From: Antedon mediterranea
Lineage: Eukaryota; Echinodermata; Crinoidea; Comatulida; Antedonidae
Length of the DNA: 64,000 bases
Reading direction: 5' to 3'
Assembly: GCF_964355755.1 (NCBI RefSeq)
Contig: NC_092675.1
Coordinates: 17,685,312-17,749,311, forward strand
Shown piece after piece: positions 24,679-36,407 of the stretch. Under the pieces are notes generated by a model that saw only the letters and a program-made list of their open reading frames with translations, did not search any database and had not been told where the DNA came from. The stretch's first letter is position 1. Every line of letters begins with the position of its first letter. The translations under genes and the position numbers were made by a program.

Positions 24679-27569
24679 ATGGCTGGTGTGGATAGTTCAG
24701 AAGAATTGGCAATACCCTCAGCCGTTTCATCAGATAAATTACAAAGAAGTGATGATTCTCAATTAGAGCCAGGGGATGGGGTTGCGACCACCACAAGAAA
24801 CCTATCAGAAGGTAATTTAAATTAAACGATTGAATTATCTTCTCTATCTTGGCTAGTTTATAGTAGAGTACCAGGGAGTTGTTATTAAACAACTCCAGTG
24901 CCTAGCTAGTAGTTAGAGTAGTATAGTACTGTAGTAGTATAGATTAGTAGTAGTAGGCTAGGACAGGCTGTCAGGTAGTAGTCCTACCTACTACTATTCT
25001 AGCAAGTAGGCCTAGTAGGCCTAGCCCTAGCTAGCTAGGTAGGAGGTCTAGGCCTCCTAGCAGTAGTGTAGAGTAGGCCTACTAGAGGAATAGCATGACC
25101 ATTATTTATACATAATACTAGGCCTAATAGGTGGGGTGGTTTACGATAAAATCGGTCGCGTCTGAAATCGGTCGCGCTTGAAATCGGTCGCGATAAAATC
25201 AACTTCCGGTATTTTGTATGGCGCTCTGCTAGAGCTATACGTTTGATAATATCGTTCGCGTTTGATATCGGTCGTGTTTGAAATCGGTTGCGCTATTTTG
25301 TATGGAGCGAGATACATGCTAACGGGGTACACATTTTCTTCGTTTATATAGTCTAGATTTAATTGATATTTTTTAGAAACTAGATTTATGTGGCGATTTT
25401 TTATTTTGGTTAATAAATATTTATTATCATTTTTTTTTTATTTCACAGGTCATGGAGAAGGACTGTGTCTATTATTATGCAAATAATTACGTAAAAGAGA
25501 ACAATTTATTAAAAAACAATAATTGTTACAATGTATAGCCCGTAATACTTAATGCATACTGTGGAAGATATATCATATCCATGTCGTTGGAGGATCACCT
25601 TATTTCAATTTCTATTTTATTTATGTCCGTACGGTATGTAGGGTAATATTAAGTATATAATGATTATTGTTGAGGCAAATCATGTGTATATTTTTATTTC
25701 TAATGTTTAGGCCTAAAATAGATTCTAGTAAAAATGATTATTATATGCGGATCGTTAAAAAGCGAGTTACTGAAATAAACCCCAAAATAAGCCATATCGA
25801 ACGTAAAAATCATCGTCATACATAATCTTCCTTTATTGCATAAACCTCATTGAGCTGGTATCCACTTGCAGGTATAGAACTAGTTTCGTAATTAACTGTG
25901 ATTAAAAAATACGCAATAGGCGCGTCTACTTGTTTAATATTAAATTATTTCAAAATTTTCAAAACTTTAAACAGTAGCATGCTAATCTTTTCAAAAACTT
26001 AAACAATATTCAATAAAACTTTTTAAAACGATTTTCTAAACGAACACATTACAATTATTCATTGACACCTATGAAAACACAAATTATTTATAAATAATGA
26101 GATAAATATTTATATTTACTGTACTGTACGATCTAAGTAAAAAAAATGTTAATAGTATTAGAAATTCTATATTCAAAATTAACTAAAAACATACTAATTA
26201 GCGACCGATTTCAAACGCGACCGCTTTTATCTGACACCGATGGGACCAGGCCCTAGCTCCAGGTACTTTTAAAATTAAGTTTTTGTTGTTTCAGTATGTT
26301 TTTGTTAACTTTAATCAAATGTTTTTATACATACACTACAGTAGTAGTATGGGGAGTAGCCTAGTGGTATATTAGCATATCACGTACTGTAATTTGTACA
26401 ATTAAGTATATTAATCTATGTAATATTTTTTTTACAGTGGTTGATGATGCATCTGATGCCCTAGAAGAAACCAAAGAACCAGACTTAAAGGAATTAAGTC
26501 ATGACATGTTTGCTAAAGCTGCAATCTACCTCCGAGGAGATCTTGCAGGTAGATACATTATCTATCTTACAAACAACAATGTTTATTGTATGAAAATATA
26601 AAATGCCATGTGCATTCATCATGCATTTGAAAAAGAAGAGTTTCATATTATATACGTTTCATTTTTTATTTTATTTTCATTTCAGCTACAGCAGATGACT
26701 ACAAACTTTTAGAGAAGATGAACATTGCAACTTCTAAAAAGTACAGTCAAATGAAAGATTTTGGAGTAGACATACATAGAGCATTGTCTGATTTAAATGA
26801 GAAATGTAAGTATATAAAGCTCTGACTACACTAGTTTGACCAAAAATGTGTGATGTCCATATATGGGCACAACATATTTTTTTGTCACAAAACATTGGAG
26901 CAGTCATGCACTGCCACTCAATATTCTACTTGTGTTCCTAATTAAGAATTAAATACTGAAATATTAGCCAATGACATTACAATCATGTTGTATTGAAAGT
27001 AAAAATTGTTTCAATGCTGAAAACTGAATTCTACCAAATAACTTTGATTCAATACAATAGTTGTATTGAATAAATCTAAAGCGCAATATTGTTTCTGATT
27101 TTCAGATAGAAATCTTCAACCTTTCTTAGACCAAATAGATCAGGTGGAAGAGAGCGTAGGCAACCTAGAACAGGCTGCTTATAGGCTTGATGCATATTCC
27201 AGAAGGTTAGGTAAGGGATGCTAACTATTGTTATGCACTTGTCAATTGTATGATCCACGATCGAAGTGCATCGTTTGTCATCTTTTGAATACTTTGATGC
27301 ACCTGTGTGTCAAAAAAATGATTTACTTATTATAGGTGACCATGACGCACACCCATTTTTATGTCAATAATTATTTGTAAATGCACATTTATTTATCCCC
27401 GGGGTCCTATAGTGGGTCATACAATTCACAAGTACATTAGTTGTTTAATGAATGCTTCTCACATATTTCTTTACTATTAATATTTTGTAAGATAGTGTGC
27501 AAATTATATATGTTTGTGAGTGTGTTTTTTTTTTCAGAATTAAAATTCAAGCAACTTGAAAAAAGGTGA
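24679..27569 (+). CDS. BLOC1S2: BLOC1S2 homologue, subunit of BLOC-1/BORC
   Basis: Five exons: 24679-24811, 26438-26548, 26686-26805, 27106-27210 and 27538-27569, in total 166 aa with matching phases (all phase 1). The N-terminal ~50 residues are acidic and poorly conserved. The rest matches the BLOC1S2 family: a DMF.K.A.YL.G.L segment, then DYKLLE.MN..TS.KY..M, then LQP.LDQI..VEE.V..LEQAAY.LD.YS, and the tail KQLEKR. The heptad pattern predicts a helical coiled coil. The protein is a shared subunit of BLOC-1 (lysosome-related organelle biogenesis) and BORC (lysosome positioning). Intron 1 carries a large TIR element. Confidence 0.95.
25145..26231. mobile_element. TIR element with ATCGGTCGCG subterminal repeats in BLOC1S2 intron 1
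   Basis: The 31-bp ends (25145-25175 and 26201-26231) are inverted with about two mismatches. The motif AAATCGGTCGCG and variants recur at least five times within the first 150 bp, in direct order. Similarity may extend a few bases beyond the bounds given. There is no transposase ORF in the ~1.1 kb. Confidence 0.75.
26817..26890. mobile_element. MITE family A, copy 2 (broken, BLOC1S2 intron 3)
   Basis: It starts AAAGCTCTGACTACACTAG, followed by TTTGACCAAAAATGTGTGATG and CATATATGGGCAC. The right terminal repeat is lost. Confidence 0.7.
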
Positions 27570-28955
27570 AGTACATCAAAATGGGAAATTACAAACTGTT
27601 TTAGTTCTTGAAATGGTGGATATGGTTACGACTGAGTGTTCAATCAAATACGAAGCTGTATTTTTATGAATAACATCATCACATTAATTGGCTCTCCTGG
27701 AGAGGGCTGGAATTTACTGCCATCTCAATCATAAGAAAACTGAGAATGCCGGCTTGTGTTTTTCAGTACGGCTGTATAATAAGAATCTAATGGATGCAAT
27801 CCACGACGATAATTCAACGGAAAAAATACCAACAAGTGTGAGCCTTCAAATAATAAGCCTTCGTTAATGTGTGTGTACAATTCATAAACATTTATGAATC
27901 ACCTACCGTTAATGTAATTATGTTAACAATTTAGAATATCCAGATGCGACTTCAATGTTTAGAGTTAGTTTTAGGTGGTGCCTGGTCACCGTCTAAGAGG
28001 CCTAGCTAGCTAGCCTAGGCCCTATACTAGTATACTGTAGCCTGCCCGCCGGAGTAGAGACGGCTATTCGCTGTATGTGACCGGCGGGGGACATTTTGAA
28101 AAAATAACTACTCAGTGAGACCAACAAGAAGGGAGCAGCAGGCAGGCTTGACTTTATTTTAGTAGTAGTAGTAGGGTATGTTTAGAACAACATAACATAA
28201 AATAATGATTTTATTTAATATGTTTTATGGTGCCTCGCACTTTTGGTACAATAGTGCAGTTACACTTCGTACTGACTCGCTTGAATTGCAATTAACATTG
28301 TCACGTAAGCCGTTGACTCCACTGAATCCATGGCTTGCAATTTGTCAATAATAATAATGGAAATTTGTAAAGCGCAAGCATCTGTCTGAAAAAAAAGACG
28401 CTCAATATAATGGATGTGGATTGAATTAGAATGCATTGACACAGCTGTGAATATTTGAAAATATAGACCTTGGCTACTGGACACTGTCTTATTGGAATTT
28501 TGTTGTACTTTTAATATAAATCAAATAAGTTTTATGCTTACCTACTACAATTCTAATCCAATTGATATATTTTTGCAGTATACATAGGCCCTACATACAA
28601 TATTAATAATATATATACTGCACATTCATGCAGCTTGATTCATCAATTACTTCTATTAGTAGGGGTAAATCATAGTGATATAGTAATATCTCTATAGGCT
28701 AATACATGTGGTGGTTTAAAAATAAATAAATGCTATATTAAATTAGAGTATATTGTGATTTTAGGCATATTAATTGACCAGAATATAGTAAATATTTTAT
28801 TGTTTATTTTACAGTAAAAATCACATGATTGTTTAATCATAATACTGTAGTGATAAATTAAAATTAAATATATGGATAACAAAAATTATTCAGCCATCAT
28901 CAGTATTATATAAAGTTAAGTGTCCATTCACACATGTTTTACGTTTATAATATAA
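27570..28955. other. BLOC1S2 3' UTR and intergenic sequence
   Basis: The 3' UTR follows the stop at 27569; its end is not clear. A palindromic run of AGGCCTAG/CTAGCTAG motifs lies at 28000-28025 and a GC-rich CCGCCGG/CCGGCGGG inverted pair at ~28047-28090. No gene is seen. Confidence 0.45.
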
Positions 28956-29069
28956 CACGCATGCGTAGATTGTATCTGAAGAAAAACGTCAACGAGAGAA
29001 AAATCGACGAGTGTGTTTTTTAGCCGGAGAGTCGGGAAAAGGCAGTTTGTTCCTCCTATTCTTCTGTTG
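28956..29069 (+). other. NCOA4: Probable NCOA4 non-coding 5' exon
   Basis: A CpG-containing segment ends at a GTAAGT donor (29070), and the next consensus acceptor upstream of the NCOA4 ATG ends at 31069. No ATG-led frame of note is present. The start is a guess from base composition. Confidence 0.5.
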
Positions 29070-31069
29070 GTAAGTGAAATTGTTTGTTTATTATATTTAT
29101 AGGCGTAGATTATTACTCTTTAATAATCTGAAAACATTTTTACCCTAAACGGAATTTAACAACGTGTACTAACTGAAATATAACCGGAAGTCAAAACAGC
29201 CCACCGGCCCACTAACTACTACTAGCCTAGGCTACCACCACCACCGCAACCATTGTGTTCTTGATTTGATGTGGCGCAGCAGCGAGGAGAGAGGACGAAC
29301 TAAGCCTTCTGTTCAAGGTCTTTAAAAAACACTAGGCTAGCCTAGGACTGCGTAAAAGTCTAGGCCTAGGCCTAGATGCAAAATTAATTAAGTGTTATTT
29401 AATCTGTCTTAAATAAGCTATTTAATAGTATTACTTCTTGGGTAAAAGGTCTAGTAGTAAAATTTGAGTAAAGTTATTAACAATAACAGAACAGAGTAGA
29501 TAGGAATGCAAACAAAATTACTGGTGTCGAGATTAAAGATATCACACAAATTTGTAATGATGAAATGATATCTAAATTAAATAGTATTTTAGCTAATGAA
29601 TCTCATATTCTCAATAATAAGTTAGTAGTAGTTACCAGATATGGAAGATTAACAACAATCCAGTTAAAACAAATAGGCCTCGGCTAGACATAAACTTTCA
29701 TTCTTAACTAGGAAGAAAATAGTTGTAGTCACCCCCGTGTCCTTTGAGTGCGATCAATGCCTATAAAAGAATACTTTACTATTTGTAGATCAAAGAAATA
29801 TCAATCAGTGCTATACTGTAGCAAGGGTATTGCTAAACAGTGCCAAACCTCCAAACCACTGAAATACTGATTATATCATGACTAAAACTATATGAATTAG
29901 ATGAAATTATTGTAAAATTACATTTAAAGTGCTGATCTGAGTCATTTATACATCATATAATATATATGATCATAATCCCAAAATAAGCATATTATATTTT
30001 ACAATTGACAGTTAAATGCAAGATTGAATCATAAACCATGGAGTAACTGACTCTCTAAAATATTCCATTATAAAGTACTACTAAAGGGCATGTGGTAGCA
30101 TTATGTGTATAGTGTTGTGTGGTGCGTGTTTAGTGGGACTGTAATAAAGGCATCCTGGATCAGGAAGGGAGTTGCTATACTTTAGTATCCAGGAAAAGTA
30201 CTTCCTTACAATACCAATTAACAAAGCAATCATAAGTCAATGTTAATCTTGATATTTTTTTAACACTTGCCATGTCATTCTGAGTTTACTGAAAAATAAT
30301 AATACCTAAGCTTATCTGGAGGTCGTGAGTTCGAGTCCCACCTGAGAACTACTTGCAAATTTTTTCGCAAGTATTCTCAAATGTACTTAGTAAAGTACAA
30401 ATTACGTCAGAGTAGGGCAAAACATCTGACCAAAAGCTGATCCCTAACGTTTTTGAGATTTGTTAAGTTGATTTGTTTTGTTACACAGTACTGTAGTTCA
30501 GTTACTTTAGTAATGTTTAAATGACTAAGTTATACACTGTTTTTATATTGTAAAATGAATTATCTTTTGTATACAATGTTTAGCGTACTGTACATAGAGA
30601 AATCTTGTTTGCTAGTACTGCTACTAGCAACAAAATTGCTCCATGTACTAATAATAGACTTTTGTACCAGGATGAACAACGCACAGACACAATCCATCTG
30701 GCCTTGACATGGGTGAAATATTATAACAACAACATGAATGGATTTAGTTTCCAAACCATGATAAAATAAACATAATTGTTGTCTCAAAATAACTAATCAC
30801 TGATCACAGCTCACTGGATCAGCACAATAAAATAACATATATTTTTTAGTGGGCTTCCTTTTTCTATCACTACTGTATACAAAGGCCTTTTACCAGCCTT
30901 CTGTATAAGGTAATTCAAAATTCAAGTACTATAAATGTACCCATATGTTCAATGTTTCAAAATAAATTGTTAAAAACATAGAGGCTAATACTATACAGTA
31001 TATAATTAATGTATTGATAAGGTGTGAAGAATATTGATAATTTGATTGATTTTATTGTTTTATTACCAG
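29070..31069. other. Presumed NCOA4 5'-UTR intron
   Basis: It contains a short SINE-like piece at ~30310-30345 with the B-box phrase GTGAGTTCGAGTCCCACC, and an open stretch of ~60 codons at 29510-29690 without a recognised domain. The rest is AT-rich and featureless. Confidence 0.4.
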
Positions 31070-31094
31070 TCTTCTACTACTGCTGTTGTTGACA

Positions 31095-34000
31095 ATGAAC
31101 TCCACTGATTCTCTTGATGTGTTGAAAGTCCAAGTCACTCATTTGCAAGATTTATCTGAAAAAATCCATATTGTGAAAAAACAATTGCAGAAAAACAGCA
31201 TTGAGGTAATTTTGTATATGTTATTAATTATTATAGTTGTATTGTTGTTGTATAATTATTAACTTTAATACAATCACTGATCTAGAGTACTGTTTGTCCT
31301 AAACCAAGACTCGGACTTGGACAACTCTTGTTGATATGTAGACACCCTACCATTAAACCACTTCATCTGTCATTTGAATTCTGACTGGGTAGTTCAAATT
31401 ATTTTCACTGCATTTGAATTCTGATTGGGTAGTTCAAATTCTTTTCACTGCATTTGAATTCTGATTGGATAGTTCAAATTCATGTCTATGTGATTTGTAA
31501 TTTTAGGCCAAAGGAGAGGTGCACACAGGCATCAGTCGGCAGTTAGAGGCTCTCAGATCACGTGAGTTATGGCTGGTAGACCAAGTCGATACCATTCAAA
31601 ATGTCAAAGAAGATATTCTAAATGAACAACTTAGCTGTATATACCATGAACTAGGTGTTGCTGAGACACTGCTTTCCTCTGCTGGTGGTAGTGGTACGCA
31701 TCAAACTGTGCAGTTTCAGCAACAGCTAGACACTGCAATTGCAAAGTAAGTAAAAGTAATACTCTCAATTTCTACAGTAAGATAGTGCAGTAATCAGTAT
31801 ATAGTGCTCAGTAACTGTTAATAAAGTCATAATGTCTGGTTCTGCCCATCCCTTGCATAGTTCGTTTGTTATGTGCAGATCTGGTAGACTACTTCATCCT
31901 TTGACAAAAACAAATAGGTTTAACAACTCCTTTATTCCCTCCTCAATTCGTCTCTTTAACAAACAATTTGTAAGATAATTACTTTTAATTAACTGTACAT
32001 AGGCCTACAATGTATTTGACTTATATCGAATTGTATTGATGTTTTTACATGGTTTTTTATTACGAATTTAACGGGAAACTGAGTCTCACATTTTATAATT
32101 ATTATGTGACAATAAAGTGTATCTATGTCTATGTCTATCAATATACTGTTATTATTTCATAATGTGTAAGATGAAGTATTTAAATATGCAACCACTCTCT
32201 AAGCTTAATAAATCACAAATATAACATTACTTTTCAGTGACCCTAATTTGAATATTATTTTAAATATCAAGTATCTCTTTTAGTTTGGAACAGCTAAGTT
32301 TTGAACCAAGTGAAGATGGTGATATTTATTTCAATTCCGAGCATAATAAACTGAAAAATGCGATTCATGGATTTGGTCACATACAATCAAACAAGAGGTG
32401 CTTTGTTGACATACAGGGCACCAATAAAAGGATGCGCACATCTGATGTTGGAGAATTGGATGATTTAGACCATGGCTTAACAGAACCATCAAAGATGGAA
32501 GACAAACAAATGGTAATATGACAATAGTCTTGTTACATATCTTACTGTACTTATATCAATGGATGATTTAAAACAAATTATTATAAGACTCTCCCAAAAC
32601 TGGTCTTTTCTTAAGATCCAACTGATTCAAAATCTTTGTTTACCATTAAAACACACATTTGGAATACCAGACTTTCCAGAAAACCAGACATATTAAGGGA
32701 AGTTGACTGTAGTTAAAGTGTGTAGGCTCTAACAGCAACTAAAAACAGCCATGTGAATTCCCTACAGCCTATTATCCATATAAATAATTCTGCATAATAA
32801 TTAATCATCACCATATTTTGTGGATGTATATGTTTAATTCATCAAATCAGAAGTCAGAAAAACTTATTACTGATATAATTATTCTTAAACATCTGTTATT
32901 ATAGGATCATGTGTCTGGCGTACCATTTTCTGATCTGAAATGGTTAACCAAGATACCAAGCCATTCATCAGGCAAGTCCTATAGTGATGTGCTCTTCCCT
33001 CCGTTCAGGATGCACCAATCAGTATCAACATGGCTTCACGATATTGAGGGAGTACAAAAGATGGATGAAAACCGACAGTGTATCAGTATGTACAGTTAAT
33101 TTTTGCATACCTTAATTTTTGTCTTTCAATAGATTTGTAAGAACGAAAAAACTAGCTTCAAATCTGTATATCTAGATAAAGTTATCAGCACCTATTAACC
33201 TTAATAGGTGTCTCTTAAATAGGTGTTGGCTGTAGTGTTAAAATATATATATCACAATGTTTGCTTCACAGGGAAGTGTCCCCTTAAGCTTAAACAAGGA
33301 CGTAGATGCAATTCAAGCAAGTTGACCAATCACACGTGCCTGTTTGAATAATCTATCACTTGTGATTGGTCACATTACTTGGCATTGCGTTATGTCACAT
33401 TCTTGAGCTGCATCCTAGTGGGAACCAAGCTTTAAAAGGAATATCCCTTTATTTATAGGGGTGTCTGAAAGAAGGTTTTTACTATGTTTGTTTTCTTATT
33501 TATTAATATTAGCCAATAATAAAATGTAAGTTTTACAAAGCTTAATCAAAAGTGTTATTTATTATAGATGACCATGAAATGAGTGATTTTGAATGTGCCC
33601 CCGACCAGGAAACCGAATTACCAGCAGTGCACCCATACTTTGACAAAATACTAACCTCTCCTATCAAGGAATGGCTTCTGAACTCAAGACTAATTCAACA
33701 TGAGTATGAGAAAGGAATGAGACACTTCAGGTAATATATGTTATATTAAAAATATAGCAATTTGTTGTGCTGTAGAATGAATTGGAAGAAACCATTGCAT
33801 TAGTTGAAATTTGGTCTCTTAACCTCTGTCTACACTATCAAATTAGTTTGACAAAAAAAGTGTGATGTGCCTAAATATGGTAGTGATAGGCCCAAATATG
33901 GTAGTGAAATGTCCAAATATGGTAGTGATATGACATCATCATGTCCATATATGGGCACATCACATTTAGTTTGATAGTGTAGACAGAGCTTAAAAGATAT

Positions 34001-35296
34001 ACAGTGATACAAACTAATATAAAAATAAATGCTTTGTTTTGTAGGGATATTTCTACAGACCACAAGATCTGGTTGGCTGGCTATGAGGAAAGACAGAAAT
34101 TAGACGAAGTGGTAGAGAAAAGCAAGAATGTTATGTTGTCATGCACCGGTCCTTGTGCAACCTCTTTTACCAGTCCTGTTGTTCAGGTAAGCTCTTTATT
34201 TTCTTATTTATCCCAGTGAAAATCATAAAATTTGTCTGCATTTATGTTGACTTTTGCACAATATTTTCCTAAAATATGTTTCGAGATGTAACACTATTTT
34301 CATGCTATTTCCATATTTTAGTATGAAATTGAAAACTTGGATCAAATACTCTGTGTGAAAGAAGAGCCGATGCAATCAGACATCAAGAAAGTCTGTCGAG
34401 CTAATGAAACGTGCACCTCGTATTCTGATTGTGTTTGTGATACACATTGCTGCGATGAATATACTCCGTCACACACCACTGCTGTTACTCCAGTGTCTGA
34501 ATTAAAGAATCAATCCCATTGGCTGATGTCATGTGAAGAAGATAAGAAAACATCTGAAGATTCCACCTTCTCATATTTTCAACAAGTGATATCAGAGAAG
34601 GAAGAGGATTGGCTTTCGCATAATCTGTATCAAATGACGTTATGCAAAGATAAAACAACATCTGAAGAATCAACATTCCCATATATTCAAAGAGTGATAT
34701 CGGAAAAGGAAGAGGCTTGGTTATCAAGTAATCTTATCAAATCTAGTTGTGTGGATTCCTCAGAATTTTCACCGCATACCGAGAAAGTGGATATGCCCAG
34801 TGATAGTATCTGGTTGGCACAGAAAGAACGAGTTCAAAAAAAATACTCTGGATCAGATGTATGCAAGATCATTCAGAATCACCATTCCCAATACAACACC
34901 ACTGATTGGTTAAACAACTCATGTAAAAAACAAACAACCTCAGAATTGCAAGAGTGTGACACATGGCAGACAATACAGGATCATCATTCAAAATACACAG
35001 ACGCTGATTGGCACCATTCACCTAGCACACCTAAAGAAGTTAATGAAGGGATCAATCACACTGTATCCAGAATGGCAGATTCTGAAAATAAAGAGTATGT
35101 TAAGTGGTTGATGCCATGCGCCAGAGACGGTGAGGAGCTCAAGAAATGCCTGGAGCTACACAAATCCACACCAAGTGTTTCTGACAGGCTCTTTGATACT
35201 GTTCCTGATGACATCCGTGGTATTCTTTACAAAATGGAAGATATACATTTAATAACAACACAACCATCAAAATGGCTGCTGAGTAGTGACAAGTAA
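31095..35296 (+). CDS. NCOA4: NCOA4 homologue, ferritinophagy receptor
   Basis: Seven coding exons: 31095-31205, 31507-31745, 32284-32512, 32905-33085, 33568-33730, 34045-34186 and 34322-35296, in total 679 aa (human is 614). Residues ~1-130 form the coiled-coil ARA70 domain (SRQLEALRSRELWLVDQVD matches its core). A cysteine cluster at C380, C386, C392, C394 and C398, inside VCRANETCTSYSDCVCD, has the same spacing as the human Fe-S-binding cysteines (404, 410, 416, 422). The protein carries about a dozen W-L motifs. KILTSPIKEWLL (I281, W289) matches the human ferritin heavy chain contact (I489, W497). NCOA4 delivers ferritin to autophagosomes and lysosomes for iron release. The last exon is long and contains the C-terminal half. 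Confidence 0.95.
31371..31490. repeat. 40-bp tandem repeat, three copies, NCOA4 intron
   Basis: Units start at 31371, 31411 and 31451 (CATTTGAATTCTGA..GG.TAGTTCAAATT). Each unit is itself a near palindrome (ATTTGAA and TTCAAAT arms). Confidence 0.9.
31850..32140 (+). mobile_element. 3' end of a non-LTR retrotransposon (LINE)
   Basis: A frame at 31877-31978 reads RSGRLLHPLTKTNRFNNSF then IPSSIRLFN and a stop. This is the conserved tail of LINE ORF2 proteins (…TNRF.NSFIP.SIRL.N). A ~150-bp 3' UTR follows, ending in AATAAAG and a (TCTATG)n tail at 32117-32140. It is 5'-truncated and lies in NCOA4 intron sequence in the sense orientation. Confidence 0.75.
33821..33991. mobile_element. MITE family A, copy 3 (NCOA4 intron)
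   Basis: The inverted ends read AACCTCTGTCTACACTATCAA on the left and TTGATAGTGTAGACAGAGCTT on the right. The interior has three direct repeats of CAAATATGGTAGTGA and then CATATATGGGCACATCACA. The triplication is specific to this copy. Confidence 0.9.
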
Positions 35297-36407
35297 GAAC
35301 ACTGACAAAGATACGAAAATCTCTCAGTTCATTTCCATGTTTTGCAGTATTCTTTCATAAAAAGAAAAGGTAAAAGAATAGATATCCCATAACCATTAAA
35401 TGTATACGATAAGTATATTATTACAAGCATTTTATGTATAGCTTTTTTCTGTTTCTGTTTACAAACTAATTTACAATATGGAATTAATATTTACAGTGAT
35501 TTCATTTATTGAAACTCTGTTTGGTTGGGATAGGTATACATAAATTGGAGATAAGATTTTATTGTTACTTTATACAAAATGGACTTGACTATTTTCTAAT
35601 GAAGTGTAAACTTCCATTTAATACCAGAGTAGCATTTAAAAAAATGTAATGTTTGTAAATAGAGTAGTGTATTCAGTGTAGACTCATTAATATTTAACCA
35701 TCACACTTTTTTTATGATGTAACTGTTTTAAAAACAAATATAACTAATATTATGTTACAGCATTCATTAACAATATATATAGTAATTTGTAAATGGGAAT
35801 GAACTAAATAAATACTTTTTAATAATTCAATTATACTGAATTTATAGTTTACTTTTCATAACATTTGTAAACAAAATATACTTATTCTTTAGAATGTCAT
35901 TAGTTTGTATAGAATAATTTAAGTTGATAAAGTCAAATAAACACTATCAATATACATTATTATGGTATAAAGTAGGTGTAGTACTGTATCTGTATTAAAT
36001 AAGAGGTTTTGCTAGTGTACAATACACCTTGAAGTTTTTGGAATACCAGCTTCCAGATGGTCAGTGGAACATTCAAATTAGAAATAGTTCCACCAAAAGC
36101 GTGATCTATGTCATCTATGCATCTCTATTTTAAATGAAAATTAAATATGATAATAAAATATTTCAATTAATGTGGTGTTTTTGTGATAACTTTAGAACTG
36201 TGTTCTTCCAAGGTAATGCTTACAAGCTTTAGATGCTGTGACAGAGCCATTAATGGCTCTGGTTGGAAAATTGCCATGTCGCCCTCTACATACAGAGACA
36301 AAAACAAAACCAAAATGTGTAAACACACAATGTGTCAATGTACGTAACGGTTTGGAAGGACTAATGAAACGTCGTTGTATTTTTGCAATTTTCACCTATT
36401 ATTTAAT
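35297..36407. other. NCOA4 3' UTR and spacer to C2orf68 homologue
   Basis: It is AT-rich with an AATAAA near 35807 as the likely NCOA4 poly(A) signal. The promoter of the next gene must lie in the last ~300 bp, where base composition is less AT-rich. No TATA box was recognised. Confidence 0.5.

Noticed and set aside
29510-29690. Coding fragment of a transposon
   Set aside because: Sixty open codons, but no motif I could tie to a family; could be chance in AT-rich DNA.
34485-34727. 80-codon minus-strand ORF in NCOA4
   Set aside because: Complement of the NCOA4 last exon, with no independent support.
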